Assembly (NCBI GenBank): GCA_904066235.2
Contig: CAJFCV020000002.1
Location: 4,712,001-4,776,000, forward strand
Direction: 5' to 3'
Source of the DNA: Bursaphelenchus xylophilus
Lineage: Eukaryota > Nematoda > Chromadorea > Rhabditida > Aphelenchoididae
DNA: 64,000 nucleotides
How positions within the stretch are numbered: the first letter of the stretch is position 1; the number at the start of each line of letters is the position of its first letter. Both the position numbers and the translations under genes were made by a program. The notes beneath the pieces are model-generated. The model had not been told where the DNA came from. It did not search any database and saw only the letters and a list, made by a program, of their open reading frames with translations. Positions 44,762-56,643 of this stretch are shown piece after piece.

Positions 44762-47590
44762 CTACGAAATACTCAGCCTCGGCTTGACGAGTCTGAAGTT
44801 CTTGGGGATGCAGAACATGGAATGGGGAAGGTCCTTCTGGGAGAGCCATTCAAAGTTCTGGAAGGTGACCTTGGCCGAGATTGTGGGGACAATCGGGATC
44901 TCGAGTTTGATGGGGAAGCCTGGGGGCATCTTCAGACGACAGAAATCGCGGAGTTTGTTGATGTGTTTGAAGGGGGCGAGCACTTCCAGGATATCGATCA
45001 AAGTCTGCAGTTGGAGGGGGAAATCGGAGCTCTGAAATTGAAAATAGGCAAAATACGATTACAAAAAAAAATTGCCAACTTGGCGGGAAATTTCATTTCT
45101 GAATTCCCTTTGGTCAAAATCGAAAAAATTTTCACTCAAAACGCCATGTATATTTTCCCGCCATGTACTAGTCGCGGAAAAAAGTCCTGGGAATTTCTCG
45201 CGCCCCCCAAATTCCGTCGCGCTCCGAAAAGTCGATTTGTCGCGGGAATCGCGCGCGACAATAAGCCAAAATCAACAAAATTGCACTGTGCAAATGCACT
45301 TTTCGGGTTCATGCACAGTGCAGAGTCGCAGAAAATTCCCAGGACTTTTTTCCGCGACTAGTAAGCTTCTAGTATTATATTTTTAAAATTAACTTCAAAA
45401 TTCCAAAAAAATGCACAAAATTCAAATTTTCCATCAAAAAATCGTCATTCAAATTCTTTCTAGCGACCCCAAATCCCCTACCATAGCCACCATCGCCGTA
45501 AAAGTCCTTGTCGAAGTCTTGGTCAAATGTTTTCTGGCCAAAACCGGGTTGTCCAACATCTGAGTGTACTCCTCAAAAGTGATATCAGGTTTGGGAGGCG
45601 GAGTCAACGACGGGCGATGCTGAATCGTCCCCAGTTGCTCGAAATCCTCTTCGGACATCTTAACACCGGTCGCGAACTTTTTCATGATGGATTTGTTCTT
45701 CTTCACATCCTCATGGGACAGGTGTTCTCGTCGTTTTTTGGTGATTAAGTTCATGTTATTCACGAAGTAAAAGTCTCCGACAAATCCAGCAATGTCCTCG
45801 GTCTTCTCTTGACGGAAAATCCAGCCGGATTTGGCTCGTTCGAAGGTGATTGGCTTCGTGGACATGTGCATATCCACTATGTCGGAGGACTGAAATGCGA
45901 AGGGTTTTAGTAAACAGCAAAAAATTTTGTGCTCGAAATTACCGTTAGTATCTATCTATCCCATTCTGATATATCATTTTGGCCTATTGAAAAAATTGAA
46001 CATCAATTTACAGTACCAAATAGCAGTTTTCCCACAAAATCAAAAAAAAAATTTTTTTGATCAAGTATAAAATCTAATCTGAGGCCCTGTATCGCTTCAG
46101 AACCTCCTCTGTAAAAGCTGAACCCACCATGAGAACATCCACTTCTTCATCCAGCTCCCCGAAATCATGTTGTCCCTTCACATGAGTGTATGTTTTTTCT
46201 CCATTATCGACCAAAATTAATCGTCCCTTCTCGTCATCATTGAAAGCATTGAAGAGCAGTGAGATATCCCCTCGTTCCCATTTCTTATCAGTTACGTCCA
46301 CCAGGGAGGTGTCCATTCTGAGGGAAGACTTACATTTATATATTCGGCAGACATCGGACGGCAACATTCGGGACAAAAGAGGTACTGAAAAAATTTTTAC
46401 ATTAAACTGGACGATTTTAGATTGTTCGTGGCTCAAAATCATCAAAAATCCGGTCAAATTTGGACAACTTTAAAAAATTCCGGAAAATCCGTCATTATGA
46501 CACCTTCAATTATTCGGATACTCGCCTCTTTACGTCAAGACTGGTTTGTTGAAAGACAATCATGTCTTAAAAAATTTTTCCATGTCAAAAATTTTTTTAA
46601 TTCCGTTATTTATGAAGTCATGATGACATATTTTTTGGAATTTTAAAATCATCCCTAATTTTTTACGTTCCTAAAAGATGATTTCCAAAATTTTTTGCTC
46701 AAAACTTACTCCAGCTATGGAAATCCCACTTGAGTTCCATATAAAAATCGGGCAGTTCCCCCAAAATCCTGAATAAATGTGGCTTTCTCTCGGCCAACCC
46801 TCGAATGGCCTGAAGACGGAGCACCTTCAGCATTTCTTTGACTAAAAACAAGAATAATAACAAGGAATAATTGAAAGAGCGTATTCTGTTAAAACTTACT
46901 GATTTCCCTGTTTCCGTAGCTGATGGCTTCAACCATCGGATTCCATCCCTGGTTGTTCTTCAATTTCACGCAAGAATTGGCGTCAAGCAGGAGGTATATC
47001 ATTTCTGAAACGGTAAACTGTACTGTTCATACGGACGCCATAACCTATGACGTATTTTACCCAAAATCTTTCAGAATCCACAATAACGTAAATTAAAGCA
47101 CCGACAAAACTTTGAAAATAAAATACGTTGAAATGAACCTTGGAACACAATGCCAAACATTGGCGGGAAATTCAAAAATTCAAACTTTTTGTGATGTATA
47201 AAAGTCCAAAAAGGCAAATCCCAACAACAAAAGCAGTTTTTAAAAAAAGAAGGCAACACCTTTCTGACGTTCCGTACGTGAAACACAATGCCAAAAAATT
47301 GGCGGGAAATTTAAAAATTCGAAATTGTCACCCAAAAAACAGCCAATCAGGCCAAATTAACTTCAATCGTTACCTTTATGACCCATCATGGTCGCCACAT
47401 GCAGCGCTGTGTCCCCATGAACATTCTGTTTATCGATTGGGACCTCTCCTTTGGCCAGGATCCTCTTCGCCCAATCCACGTCATTCAGAAAGGCGGCATG
47501 ATGAAGAGGGTAATCTCGGGGCTCGATCGATGACACTGTGGCCTGTGAACAGTGGGGCCAACTCAGGAACTGGACCGGCTTCAAGGGCAT
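44762..47590 (-). CDS. ANKRD13-family ankyrin-repeat protein
   Basis: Six exons on the minus strand: 47374-47590, 46900-47004, 46710-46841, about 46104-46384, 45482-45889 and 44762-45031, about 470 residues. The N-terminal part has ankyrin repeats (YPLHHAAFLNDVDWAKRIL, DTALHVATMMGHK, NNQGWNPMVEAISYG). Then follow the family-specific region (LPDFYMELKWDFHSW, ITFERAKSGWIF, ITFEEYTQ) and the C-terminal KLRDFCRLKMPPGFPIKLEI. Known relatives act on membrane-protein traffic and bind ubiquitinated receptors. The ubiquitin-interacting motifs found at the end of vertebrate ANKRD13A/B/D are not seen; the protein stops soon after the conserved domain. The 3' border of exon 4 is unclear: the only GT donor that keeps frame is weak (GTTCTG). 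The start at 47,590 is the first ATG of the exon; an extra upstream exon cannot be excluded. Confidence 0.85.
45168..45361. mobile_element. MITE of the CTAGTCGCG family, copy 3
   Basis: This 194-bp element with TA flanks lies in the last intron of the ANKRD13 gene. It begins CTAGTCGCGGAAAAAAGTCC and ends with the reverse complement. It can form a long hairpin in the pre-mRNA but leaves both splice sites intact. Confidence 0.88.
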
Positions 47591-50500
47591 GCCCTGAGGC
47601 GATGTTTGATCTTCGGATTAACCCTCAAAAAGCCGGTTTTAAGATTACAGGAATCGGGGAGTGGAACCGACATCAGTGTAAAATATGTATCCTCGCAAAA
47701 AAATTTTGAGTTATTGAACAAAACTCGGATATTTGGACATTAAGGGTCAAATATCTACTACAATAACAATAAAGTCATAAAATGCGATAAAGTCTGGAAA
47801 GACATGTAAAATAATATCTAGAAACCAACTCTGTAAAAAAACATGATCTAAATTCCAGAAAAATCAATCGGAATTAATCGAAAAGAGTCGAATCACCATT
47901 AAATTCCACTTGAAACTAACAGTTTTTGAGATTGTAAAGTCGAGGCAGAGATCGAAAAAAGTTTTTGAGAGCCAAACGAACGCGTCATACTAACTCTGCA
48001 AGTATTTATAGGTCGATAATATTATTAAGCAAGAAGGATTAGACATTAAAATATTTTGGATGACATGAATAATAAAAGTAGATAAGTCAGCCGGAAGTTG
48101 TCGCAAAATTATTAAAAAAAATAGCAGTGACTAGATTAGAAGACTTGTTTTTCAAGACCAAACTTTAATTTCCTTTCTAAAAGCTTTAATTAACCTTATT
48201 TTATCTTCATCTTTACTACATGTCTAAAGTAATAAAACTTTCAACGAATAGAAGACAGAGCTGTAGTAAAACTCGATAAAACTAAATAAATATAACAAAT
48301 TGGACCCGTTCTGAGATTATAATGTTGGAAATACGCTGAATACTTACTTTTTGTCCCCGTGAGACCCTAATTATGTTAACCTCACCCCCGTTTTTTTACT
48401 TTATCCTTGTTTTTTGGTGGAAAAAGAAGGTTGTTTTTGCGGTGTAAGCTGATTATAAAATGTATTTTGGCAGTAAATCGAATTAGCACTCGAAAAGAAC
48501 CACAGAATATAAATTCTGGGACCAGAATTATATTATCCATGATGCCTCTAACACCAGATTCAAAAAAGGGCTCTGGCCAACTTGTTTTGCCAAACCCATG
48601 AATGGAACCGAACAGAGAATGAATAACGACCTCCGACCCGAGAAATGTAACCATTTACCACGAAATAAACCCGAATTGGGATCTCTTTTTTTGGATGTTA
48701 AACCAACCAGAAAATGGATGTTTTTTAAGAAAAAAAGGTTCGAAACAAAAGTGAATCACTTGAAAAAAATGTATAGAATGAACAGAGAGATCATAGCCGA
48801 TATGTTCGAGATTAATTTCAGGATCCTGCAAACAGAAAAACACGGGATCGGATCAGGTGAAAAAAAAGCTCATGGATAATATCGGGAAACCGGGATGAAT
48901 GGGAAATAATTAAGGATTTGGAGAGAAAAGTGCTTTTCAGGCCTGAAATTTCAGATCGTCATACGGTTTACGTCCCAAAATTGTCGTCATTTTTGCAAAA
49001 TTTATATTATTTTAGACATTTCCAGAAAATCCGTCATCCTAAAGTCTAAAAATAAATGTTAAAACAAGCAGAAAAAATAAAGGAAATAGAATTTTTAGCA
49101 AGTAAATAACCTGGAAAGTCCACGTCTACCTATGTCTATCTAAAAATCCATAATTCCTCAAAATAAGTAAGTCATCATGACGGATTTTCTGGAAATTCCG
49201 AAAATAATATAAAATTTGAATAAATTTGAATAAATTCCCGCGCTTTCCACGAAATCGACTAAAAATTTATTTTCCAAACACATTTCCCAGCCAGTTTTTC
49301 TCAATTTCCGTTCCAAAAATAAATTTTTTCGATTTCGAATCCCCAAATCCATAAATCCGAGTCCATTTTATCTGCCCCAACACGCCATCTGCTTTTCGAA
49401 ATTCTCGATTCAAAAATTTTGACGTGAGAAAGAAATATTTTCCCTCCAAAAAAGTCCCGAATTCGGATATTTGCAAGGGGAACGAGGGAGTTGGGAAACG
49501 AAAAGAGCGAAAAGAAGGGAAAGGGAAGGGGCAGAGGGAGCTGGAGAGGTTTTTAGTCACGGAAACCGGAACAGTCCTTGACATCCCCATGAAAATTCGC
49601 CCAATTTTAGGTACGTTCATCAAGTTCTCGTAAACAACATCAATTTTCCGACGATTTAGACATAAAATTAACGTATAATCGGTTAAAAACTAGGGGGATA
49701 AGTCCGAAAATTATTACTAATCCGCTTGATACTAGATTAATGATCTTTTAAACATCACAGCAATATAAAACGGAACTATTTTTCTCATCTTTTTATCAAA
49801 GTTATCAAGTGTAATATAATTTATTTTATTTTTTGAATTGTCGAACAAAGTGACCTCGAAAGTACAAGGATTAATCCAGCAGACAATCGCGTTACTCGAA
49901 GCCATTCATTGGCCATAAACTTCCTATGAAAGGGCATATTCCAATAAAAATGTTAATTGTCACCACTTTTTACTTGTTTTCGGACAATCCATTACCAAAG
50001 TTAAGAGAATGAATTGGCGAGATCGAAAGTAAATTTATTTTTGTTATCTACTCAGCAAATTGGATGATTCAGATGCCAAGGGGAAAAAGTCTGACGCAAA
50101 ATTTTAAACGATGATTAAACGTGAAAGTTTTTATGTTATTTTTGCCAGCTTTATATCTCGGCTATCCTTGCAAGTTGTGTACTAAAACTTTCAGGAATTA
50201 AAATATAGCCAAGGCAGAGTACTCGGACAGAAATTGAAGGAGATTGAAACTTTCAGCTTCGAGTAGCATCCCTATTGAAGAAGAAGACCAAAACAGGTCA
50301 CTAAATTAAAACAATCTTACGTAACGGCCCGAAATATCCCCCATAATCTCCGCAATTCCTTGGTGTACATTATCAGACATGTGCGGGTCGATCTAAGCTC
50401 TAATCCGCCCTAATTCTCGTTCAAAAAGCGGCCGAAAACGCCTCCACAAGGTGCCGTCAATCGAAATCTTTTTATTTTTTCCCCTCTCTACGGCAGGAGA

Positions 50501-51455
50501 GCAGGGCATTCTCGACTTTTTCCACGTCTAATGCAGTCTTCATCTCTATTCATAAAAAAACTATGTCCTTAAAAAACGTGTAAGAAGTGTGGCCGCTCTC
50601 AAACGGGATTGGCCCAAAAATTGAGCCAAACTAAACAAACATTGACTGATTGATTGGGACATCTGGCACTTTATGACATGTGTTCTGGCGAGAAGGAGGT
50701 GACAAAGTGTCGGGAATTTGATCTGTAACTGCCTAAGGCAATTTCTGGAGATTGTTTTGAAGGGGGACGTGGGCTCAAAGAATTTTGGAGAAACGGAAAA
50801 AATAACAGAAATACAATCGAACCGCTGGTTTCGTAGTGAGACTTAATTTCCGGCAATGATTATCTAACGGTTCAAATGGCAATTCAGTGGTGTAGGTTGA
50901 CCCTGAAATCTCATCTGGATTATCAGGGTTTCAGCTTCATTCCAACTGTCTGGTCAAACGTTTATCACATTTTTTGGGCTGTTACAACACTGTGGCGATT
51001 ATTCTAACAAGGTTTTCACAATTTTTGTTATGACAAACATCACCGTCACATATAGTAGCTAGCCATGGTAATAATACCATTTCCAAGATCTTCTTGCTTC
51101 CAAACACGAAAATGAATTGAAATAAATCCCATTGCAAAACGAAAAAACAAGATTATGACTAGGGTATAAGATGGGTTCCGGACAAATTCAAATGTTTTTC
51201 GGCCATGATGCTCAGACACGGGTCTCGGCCATATCGATTTTTTTGTCCTACAATGAATTTGCAGAGGATGACACAGATTTGTTCTGAACGGTACAATGGA
51301 AAGAATTATTCGCAAAGTGTATGAAGTGCCAAAGAATTAATAATTATTTAATTTTTTCAAAAACAAGGATCTGACTTTAGGTAAAACATGCAGGATCTAC
51401 TTCGATTTTAGTTAGTCTCTGATTGAACGGAAGAAATCTCAACATCCACTAGATT
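47591..51455. other. Intergenic region between the ANKRD13-family gene and the transporter
   Basis: No gene is supported. Short ORFs on both strands (for example 48,598-48,879 plus, basic, and 49,267-49,623 minus) have no recognised domains or matching splice partners. A weak copy of the dispersed ATCTCGGCT repeat lies at about 50,155. Confidence 0.5.
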
Positions 51456-53438
51456 TTATTCCTTCTTTTTACCAAAAAAGCACTTCTTCACCAGCCATAT
51501 AAGGAACAGCGGTTTGTCAGTAACCAGAACCACAGTGATGGGGATGACCATGGCTATGTCCTTCTCAAATTCGGGGAATGTGTACAACATGATTGTGAAC
51601 GCAATCCCCACATTCTGGATGCCCGTCTCAATGGCTATTGTGATTGCATTTTGGAAGTTCTGATGCATAATTACGGCAAATAGAAAGGCGATAATGTAGC
51701 CAGACCAGGGAAGAACACACGAGGCGACCACAATCTTCCAGTTGATGAAGGCAAAGATGTAATAATTTGCATAGATCCCGACTGAGGTGAGGACGATCAC
51801 AAGGATCCAGGTGAAGTACTGGAATGGAGGTAAAGAAAGTGTAAAGAATCTGCATAATGTTGTATACAGTGAAAGACCTGATCCAGTGGCAAAACACGTC
51901 CCATTTTGCATCCAGGAAGCATCAAAAAAATGCGGCAAAATACCTCCCTGTGAGGGAAAAGGCGCACAAGTAACGTTCAAAACGGAGTTTTTTCACTTTG
52001 AGAGGGAGGTATTTCGCTGCATTTTTGATACTTCCCGGATGCGAAATGGTACGTTTTTTGCCGCTGGATCCGGTCCTCTACTGTAATTTTAATCCTACGT
52101 TGGACCAGGGTTTTTCAAATTCGAAAAAGGCAACTTACTTTGATCACAACCTTAATTTTGCTGATCCAATGGGGTGCAAATTGAATACTAAAGATCCCCA
52201 GAGAAGTTGGGATCAATACTATCGCCAGACTCTCAATGAATTTGAGAAGAGGGACATTGATGTGATTATCGAAGAAGACTGAGCCCAAGGTATACATCCA
52301 CAAGGGTGTCATCACTAAACAGTATAAAAAATTTTGTTTTCTTGATCGTCAGGCAATTTTGTGGCAAAATAAGAGGGGTTTGCTTACCAGCAGCTCCTAA
52401 TGTTTCAATAAAAGTCATACAAACCGAGAGATCAAGATTTCCGTCAAAAATAATCGTCCAAAAACTACTCTTCCCTCCTCCGGGAGACACGGCGACGGCG
52501 AAGAACGCCAGCTTCATTGAGTTCTCAGCATCGGCCAGTAAATAATAGGCTAACCCAAATCCTATCTAAAAATTATTTTGGTTTATCATCAATGATGACT
52601 TTGGACGCCTAAATCAATATTTCGTTCCCTCACCAAGGGCATAAAGAAGAATTGGCAAAAGAATCCGCATAATGGCCCCACAGGCTTCTTCATTATCTCG
52701 ACCATTCGATGGAACTCCAGCTGAGTTCCGATCAGGAAGGTAACAGCGACAATAAAGAAGGTCGCCACAACACTGAACACCTTCGAGACTTGGGATTCAT
52801 ACTCTGAGCGCTGGATTCGAATGTCCAATGGCTGAATCTCTCTGAAATCGAACAGGAGTTTACAGGAGAAGTGTCCAAAGTGCGACGCTCAATTTTTTTT
52901 CAAATTTTTACATAACATGACATTAAAATTTCCGAAAGTTTTTAGCTTACAAACGCAGCTTTTGAAACCAGAAATTGTAAAAAAATGCCCATTGCTTTAG
53001 GCCTTCCGATCAAAAAATCTTGGACCATTTTGAAAATTATTCTTTTTGCAGAAAATCCGATAAGTTATAGTTAAAACTCACTCTTTCCCATCAATAACAG
53101 CCACTAGCTTGTTATTTCCAATAAAGATCCCCTCGATTCGAAGTTTAATTTCCTCCGTAAAGTTGTTGTTTCCATCCAAAGTCAGCCTGTCATTACTGCA
53201 AGCGATCACGCAACTCTCATTATTCGAACATTTAAATTGGATGGGCACATCAATAGTGTCATAATGAGAGGTTGCAACGACTTTTACAACTCTAAAAATA
53301 CAATTACAATTTACAATTTTCAAATTGTAATCACTTTTTTTCTTCGCTTCGAAGTTCCACAAAATCATTTTTGTTGAATTTGAAAGCAATTTGGCCATAA
53401 ACAGAAGAGCTCAATACGAGCAATATAAATCGATCCAT
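51456..53438 (-). CDS. SLC10-family (bile acid:sodium symporter-like) transporter
   Basis: Exons on the minus strand: 53335-53438, 53082-53291, 52634-52841, 52388-52565, 52139-52314 and 51456-51818, in frame for about 412 residues. Residues 1-15 look like a cleaved signal peptide (MDRFILLVLSSSVYG). They are followed by a ~95-residue extracellular part with four Cys and possible N-glycosylation sites. The multi-span domain starts near residue 115: VTFLIGTQLEF, KKPVGPLCGFFCQFFFMPL, VAVSPGGGKSSFWTIIFDGN, LDLSVCMTFIETLGAA and ETGIQNVGIAFTIMLY are SLC10 hallmarks. Members import organic anions, such as bile or steroid conjugates, with Na+; the substrate here is unknown. The long N-terminal ectodomain resembles the SLC10A3/A5-type branch. 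It is transcribed away from the serpin, with about 1.07 kb between the starts. Confidence 0.92.
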
Positions 53439-54507
53439 AATATCGAAAACGGTTATTTTGACAAGTAAAGTAAGGTTGTTCGCAGTAATCGCTTAGATAA
53501 TATTGCTCATAAATGGCTGGATTGTCATTTCAGCTGGGTTTAAACTATAGAGTTTTATTTTAAAAACACAATTTTTCGGTGTGTGGGATGAAGTACATCC
53601 GTTTTTGTTCATCTCTGATGTTTGTATTCATCTTGCACTGGACAAAACAAAAAATGGAAAATCGTATCTTTTACATGGAATAAAGCAATATAAAGATGAA
53701 ATTATTATTGAATAAACTCTGAAAGGTATTTAAAATAACATTGGAAAGTGATAACAAAAATTGCGATCATTATTCACAGCATCGACCATGATTTTGCAAA
53801 TTCATCGTATAAGATGTCACCTTACAGTAATAAGTCAAAAAATGGTTCCAAACAAATCTTGATTGCTTTGTGTGCGATTATCGACCATTTCTAGCCAATT
53901 TTTGTATTATCCATGAACGTTTCTCTAATCACATTTGAGCAATCATTCAATTTGTTTTGTTTTTCCCAATTTCTGATGTATTTACAATAAAAATTTGAAG
54001 GTTTTCGTCGGAAACAGACATCGCATCAACTTTGTAAATTATTTTTATACACTTCGATTGCCTTTCCTTCCTCCAACATCTAATAAACATCGCCTTTTCG
54101 ATTTTTTTTGGTTTCCATGCCAAAAAAAATAAAAAATTTTTGTTTTTCCATTCGAAAAGCGTTCTTTTTCCCGCAAAAAGTGTGTTCTCCATGACTCAGA
54201 GAGGTCTGAAATTCTTGTGGAACACTTGGATTCATAAACAAAACAAAAAAATTAGGAATTTCCTCAAAAAAATTGGGAATTTCCTCTTTTCTCACTACTT
54301 TTTAAGAAATTTGAGGTGAATCACGACTGTTTTCGACCATTCCGAATAAATATTTATTCGATTCTCTACTTTTCGATCATTTCCACTCTACTTTTCGTCT
54401 TTTTTACTGTGTTTTGTTTGTATAAATCGCTGTTTTGCCCATCGATTATATTATACTTGATAAAGATTATATTGTTTTAGATAAATTTACATTATTTTAG
54501 ATTCGAA
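53439..54507. other. Shared upstream region of the transporter and the serpin
   Basis: This is a divergent intergenic stretch. Just before the serpin ATG, ACATTATTTTAG (ending about 54,500) is a good 3' splice acceptor only seven bases from the start codon, which would suit spliced-leader trans-splicing. No further features are seen. Confidence 0.45.
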
Positions 54508-56520
54508 ATGAGTTCGGATCCAGTTCAACTCGCACAATTGCAATTTTCAACACGATTATTGAAGGAATTGGCCAGTAAAGACACTGGAAATGTAGTTGTT
54601 TCGCCAATTTCCATACTCACAGTCCTCTCCATGGTGTACAGTGGCGCTGCGAATGAGACAAAAGAGGAGTTCAACGAGGTTCTCGGCTATAGTAAGTAAT
54701 TTGCAAGTCTTAAAACATCGAAATATGAATTAAAATTAGATTTAAAATTTTTTTATACCTAAAATAACATAAAAATTATTTTTTATTGTCTAAAACAAAG
54801 TAAAATACGCGCGGAACTTTTAGCATTATTTTTGTAGTCTATTTTCTCGTATCTGCACCTCAAGCTTCAATGAAAATCGCAAATTTTTTGTCAATTTTGC
54901 TATGGATAATATAAATTATTTCCAGATGGGGAAGAAGACGATTGGAACAAGCATTTTTCCATTCTTCTCAACGCATTCGAAGCCAAAGAGAAGCCGTATA
55001 CATTAAATAGTGCCAACAAGATCTTCTTGAGGAATGGTTTCGATTTAAAGCAGAGTTTCAAGGACAAGATGGAGAAATTCTTTTTGAACGCCTACCAAGA
55101 ACTGGACTTTGACCAGAAAACAGAAGCTGTTCAGACCATAAACAAGTTCATTGAGGACCACACTGGAGGGAAGATTACAGATTTGGTGGATGAGAGTAAT
55201 ATCAGCGAGCTTACAAAGTAAGGGGTGTCGATGACTAAAGTAATATAAAAATGTCTTGATATTGATGTAAAAGTAATTTTAGTATGCAAAAAATTTAATT
55301 TCAGGCTTGTAGTCGTCAATGCTCTGTATTTCAAGAGCACATGGGAGAAGAAATTCGATAAAAATAAGACGGAAGACAAGGTGTTCTTCGTCAAGCCGGA
55401 TCAGGCAAAAAAAGTACGTCTTTGTAGTAATAGCTATCGAAATTTTTGGCAGTTTGTTGTTTTTTGATACATACCACCCATTTTGAAAGTCAATTTTTGC
55501 TCGTTAAATTTTTGATATTTTTTCGGCCAAGAAACGGCCAGAATCATCATGGATAATATAAATTATCGAAAAATCTTGCTTAAGATGCCGAATATATTGT
55601 CGTTTTGTAATAAAATCAAATTTCAGGTCAAAATGATGAAAAAGGAGGCCAAGTTCATCTACTACGACGAGACCGACTTCCAACTTTTGGGCCTCCCTTA
55701 TGCCGGGGAAGGTGTCTATCTTTTCGTCCTGTTACCCAGAGAAAAGTTTGGAGCTGACGATCTCCTGAAAACCCTAGATGCAGAGAAGCTCAAGTCTCTC
55801 ATAAGCCGAAGATACAAAGTGAAAGTTGATGTGGAACTCCCGAGGTTTAAAATTAATTCCAAGACCAAATTAAATGATGCCATGAAGAATATCGGGCTTC
55901 AGAAGGGATTCGGGATTGAGCCAGAGTTCACAGAGATTGCTGAGGAGAGGCTGAAGATCGATGAATTACTTCATCAAGTGTTTATTGAGGTGAGTTTTGA
56001 TGAAATTGGATTGTATTACTTTGGTTTTGATAAGCCGATTTTCACGAAAATCACGCCCTTTTGGAGTGGAAAAAGTTTACGGTGATAGTTCTGTGAGGGG
56101 TTCTTTGGAGTGTTTTCGGATTGATAAAACACGTTTTATAACTATTTTTGGTTTAGATGACTAAAAATTTTAAATAGGTATTGATGACCTAAAGTAATAT
56201 AAATCTTGTGAAGAAAACAATAAGATTTAAAGAGTCGAAATTCAAGCGTTGAATATATGGCTTACATCTTATCAGCCCGTCTTTGAGAAACAAAATCCAC
56301 ATTATTTTAATTTTTATACCTAAAATAATATAATTTTTCCTTCCAGACCAACGAAGAAGGCTCCGAAGCTGCCGCAGCCACCGGCGCCGTCCTCAATCTG
56401 CTCTCCGCAATGCCCTTGCCCGAAGAAGAGATACGATTTGTGGCCGATCACCCCTTCCTGTTCTTCGTGGCCACCAAATACAGCGATGTTCTTTTTACCG
56501 GCATTGTCAGGGATTTCTAA
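54508..56520 (+). CDS. Intracellular-type inhibitory serpin
   Basis: Exons 54508-54691, 54926-55217, 55305-55413, 55627-55989 and 56347-56520 give 373 residues, a full serpin. The N-terminus (MSSDPVQLAQLQFSTRLLKE) has no signal peptide, so it is probably cytosolic, as are many nematode serpins. Landmarks are NVVVSPISILTVLSMVYSGA, NALYFKSTWEKKF and the C-terminal HPFLFFV. The hinge of the reactive-centre loop reads EEGSEAAAATG, the pattern of inhibitory serpins with small residues at P12-P9. Counting 17 residues from the hinge Glu predicts P1-P1' as Leu-Ser, suggesting a chymotrypsin-, elastase- or cathepsin-like target. This is inference. The isocitrate dehydrogenase gene follows 123 bp downstream on the same strand. 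An AATAAA directly follows the stop. Confidence 0.95.
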
Positions 56521-56643
56521 AGTAAATAAAAAAAAAGTTCTGAGCGGCCGAACAACAGGTGATGGGGGTCTTGAGTGATCGAAAGACTCTCTCTTCTCTC
56601 CCCCTTCGACCCGCCGCTTTTATCGGGAAGGTTTGGTTTCGAG

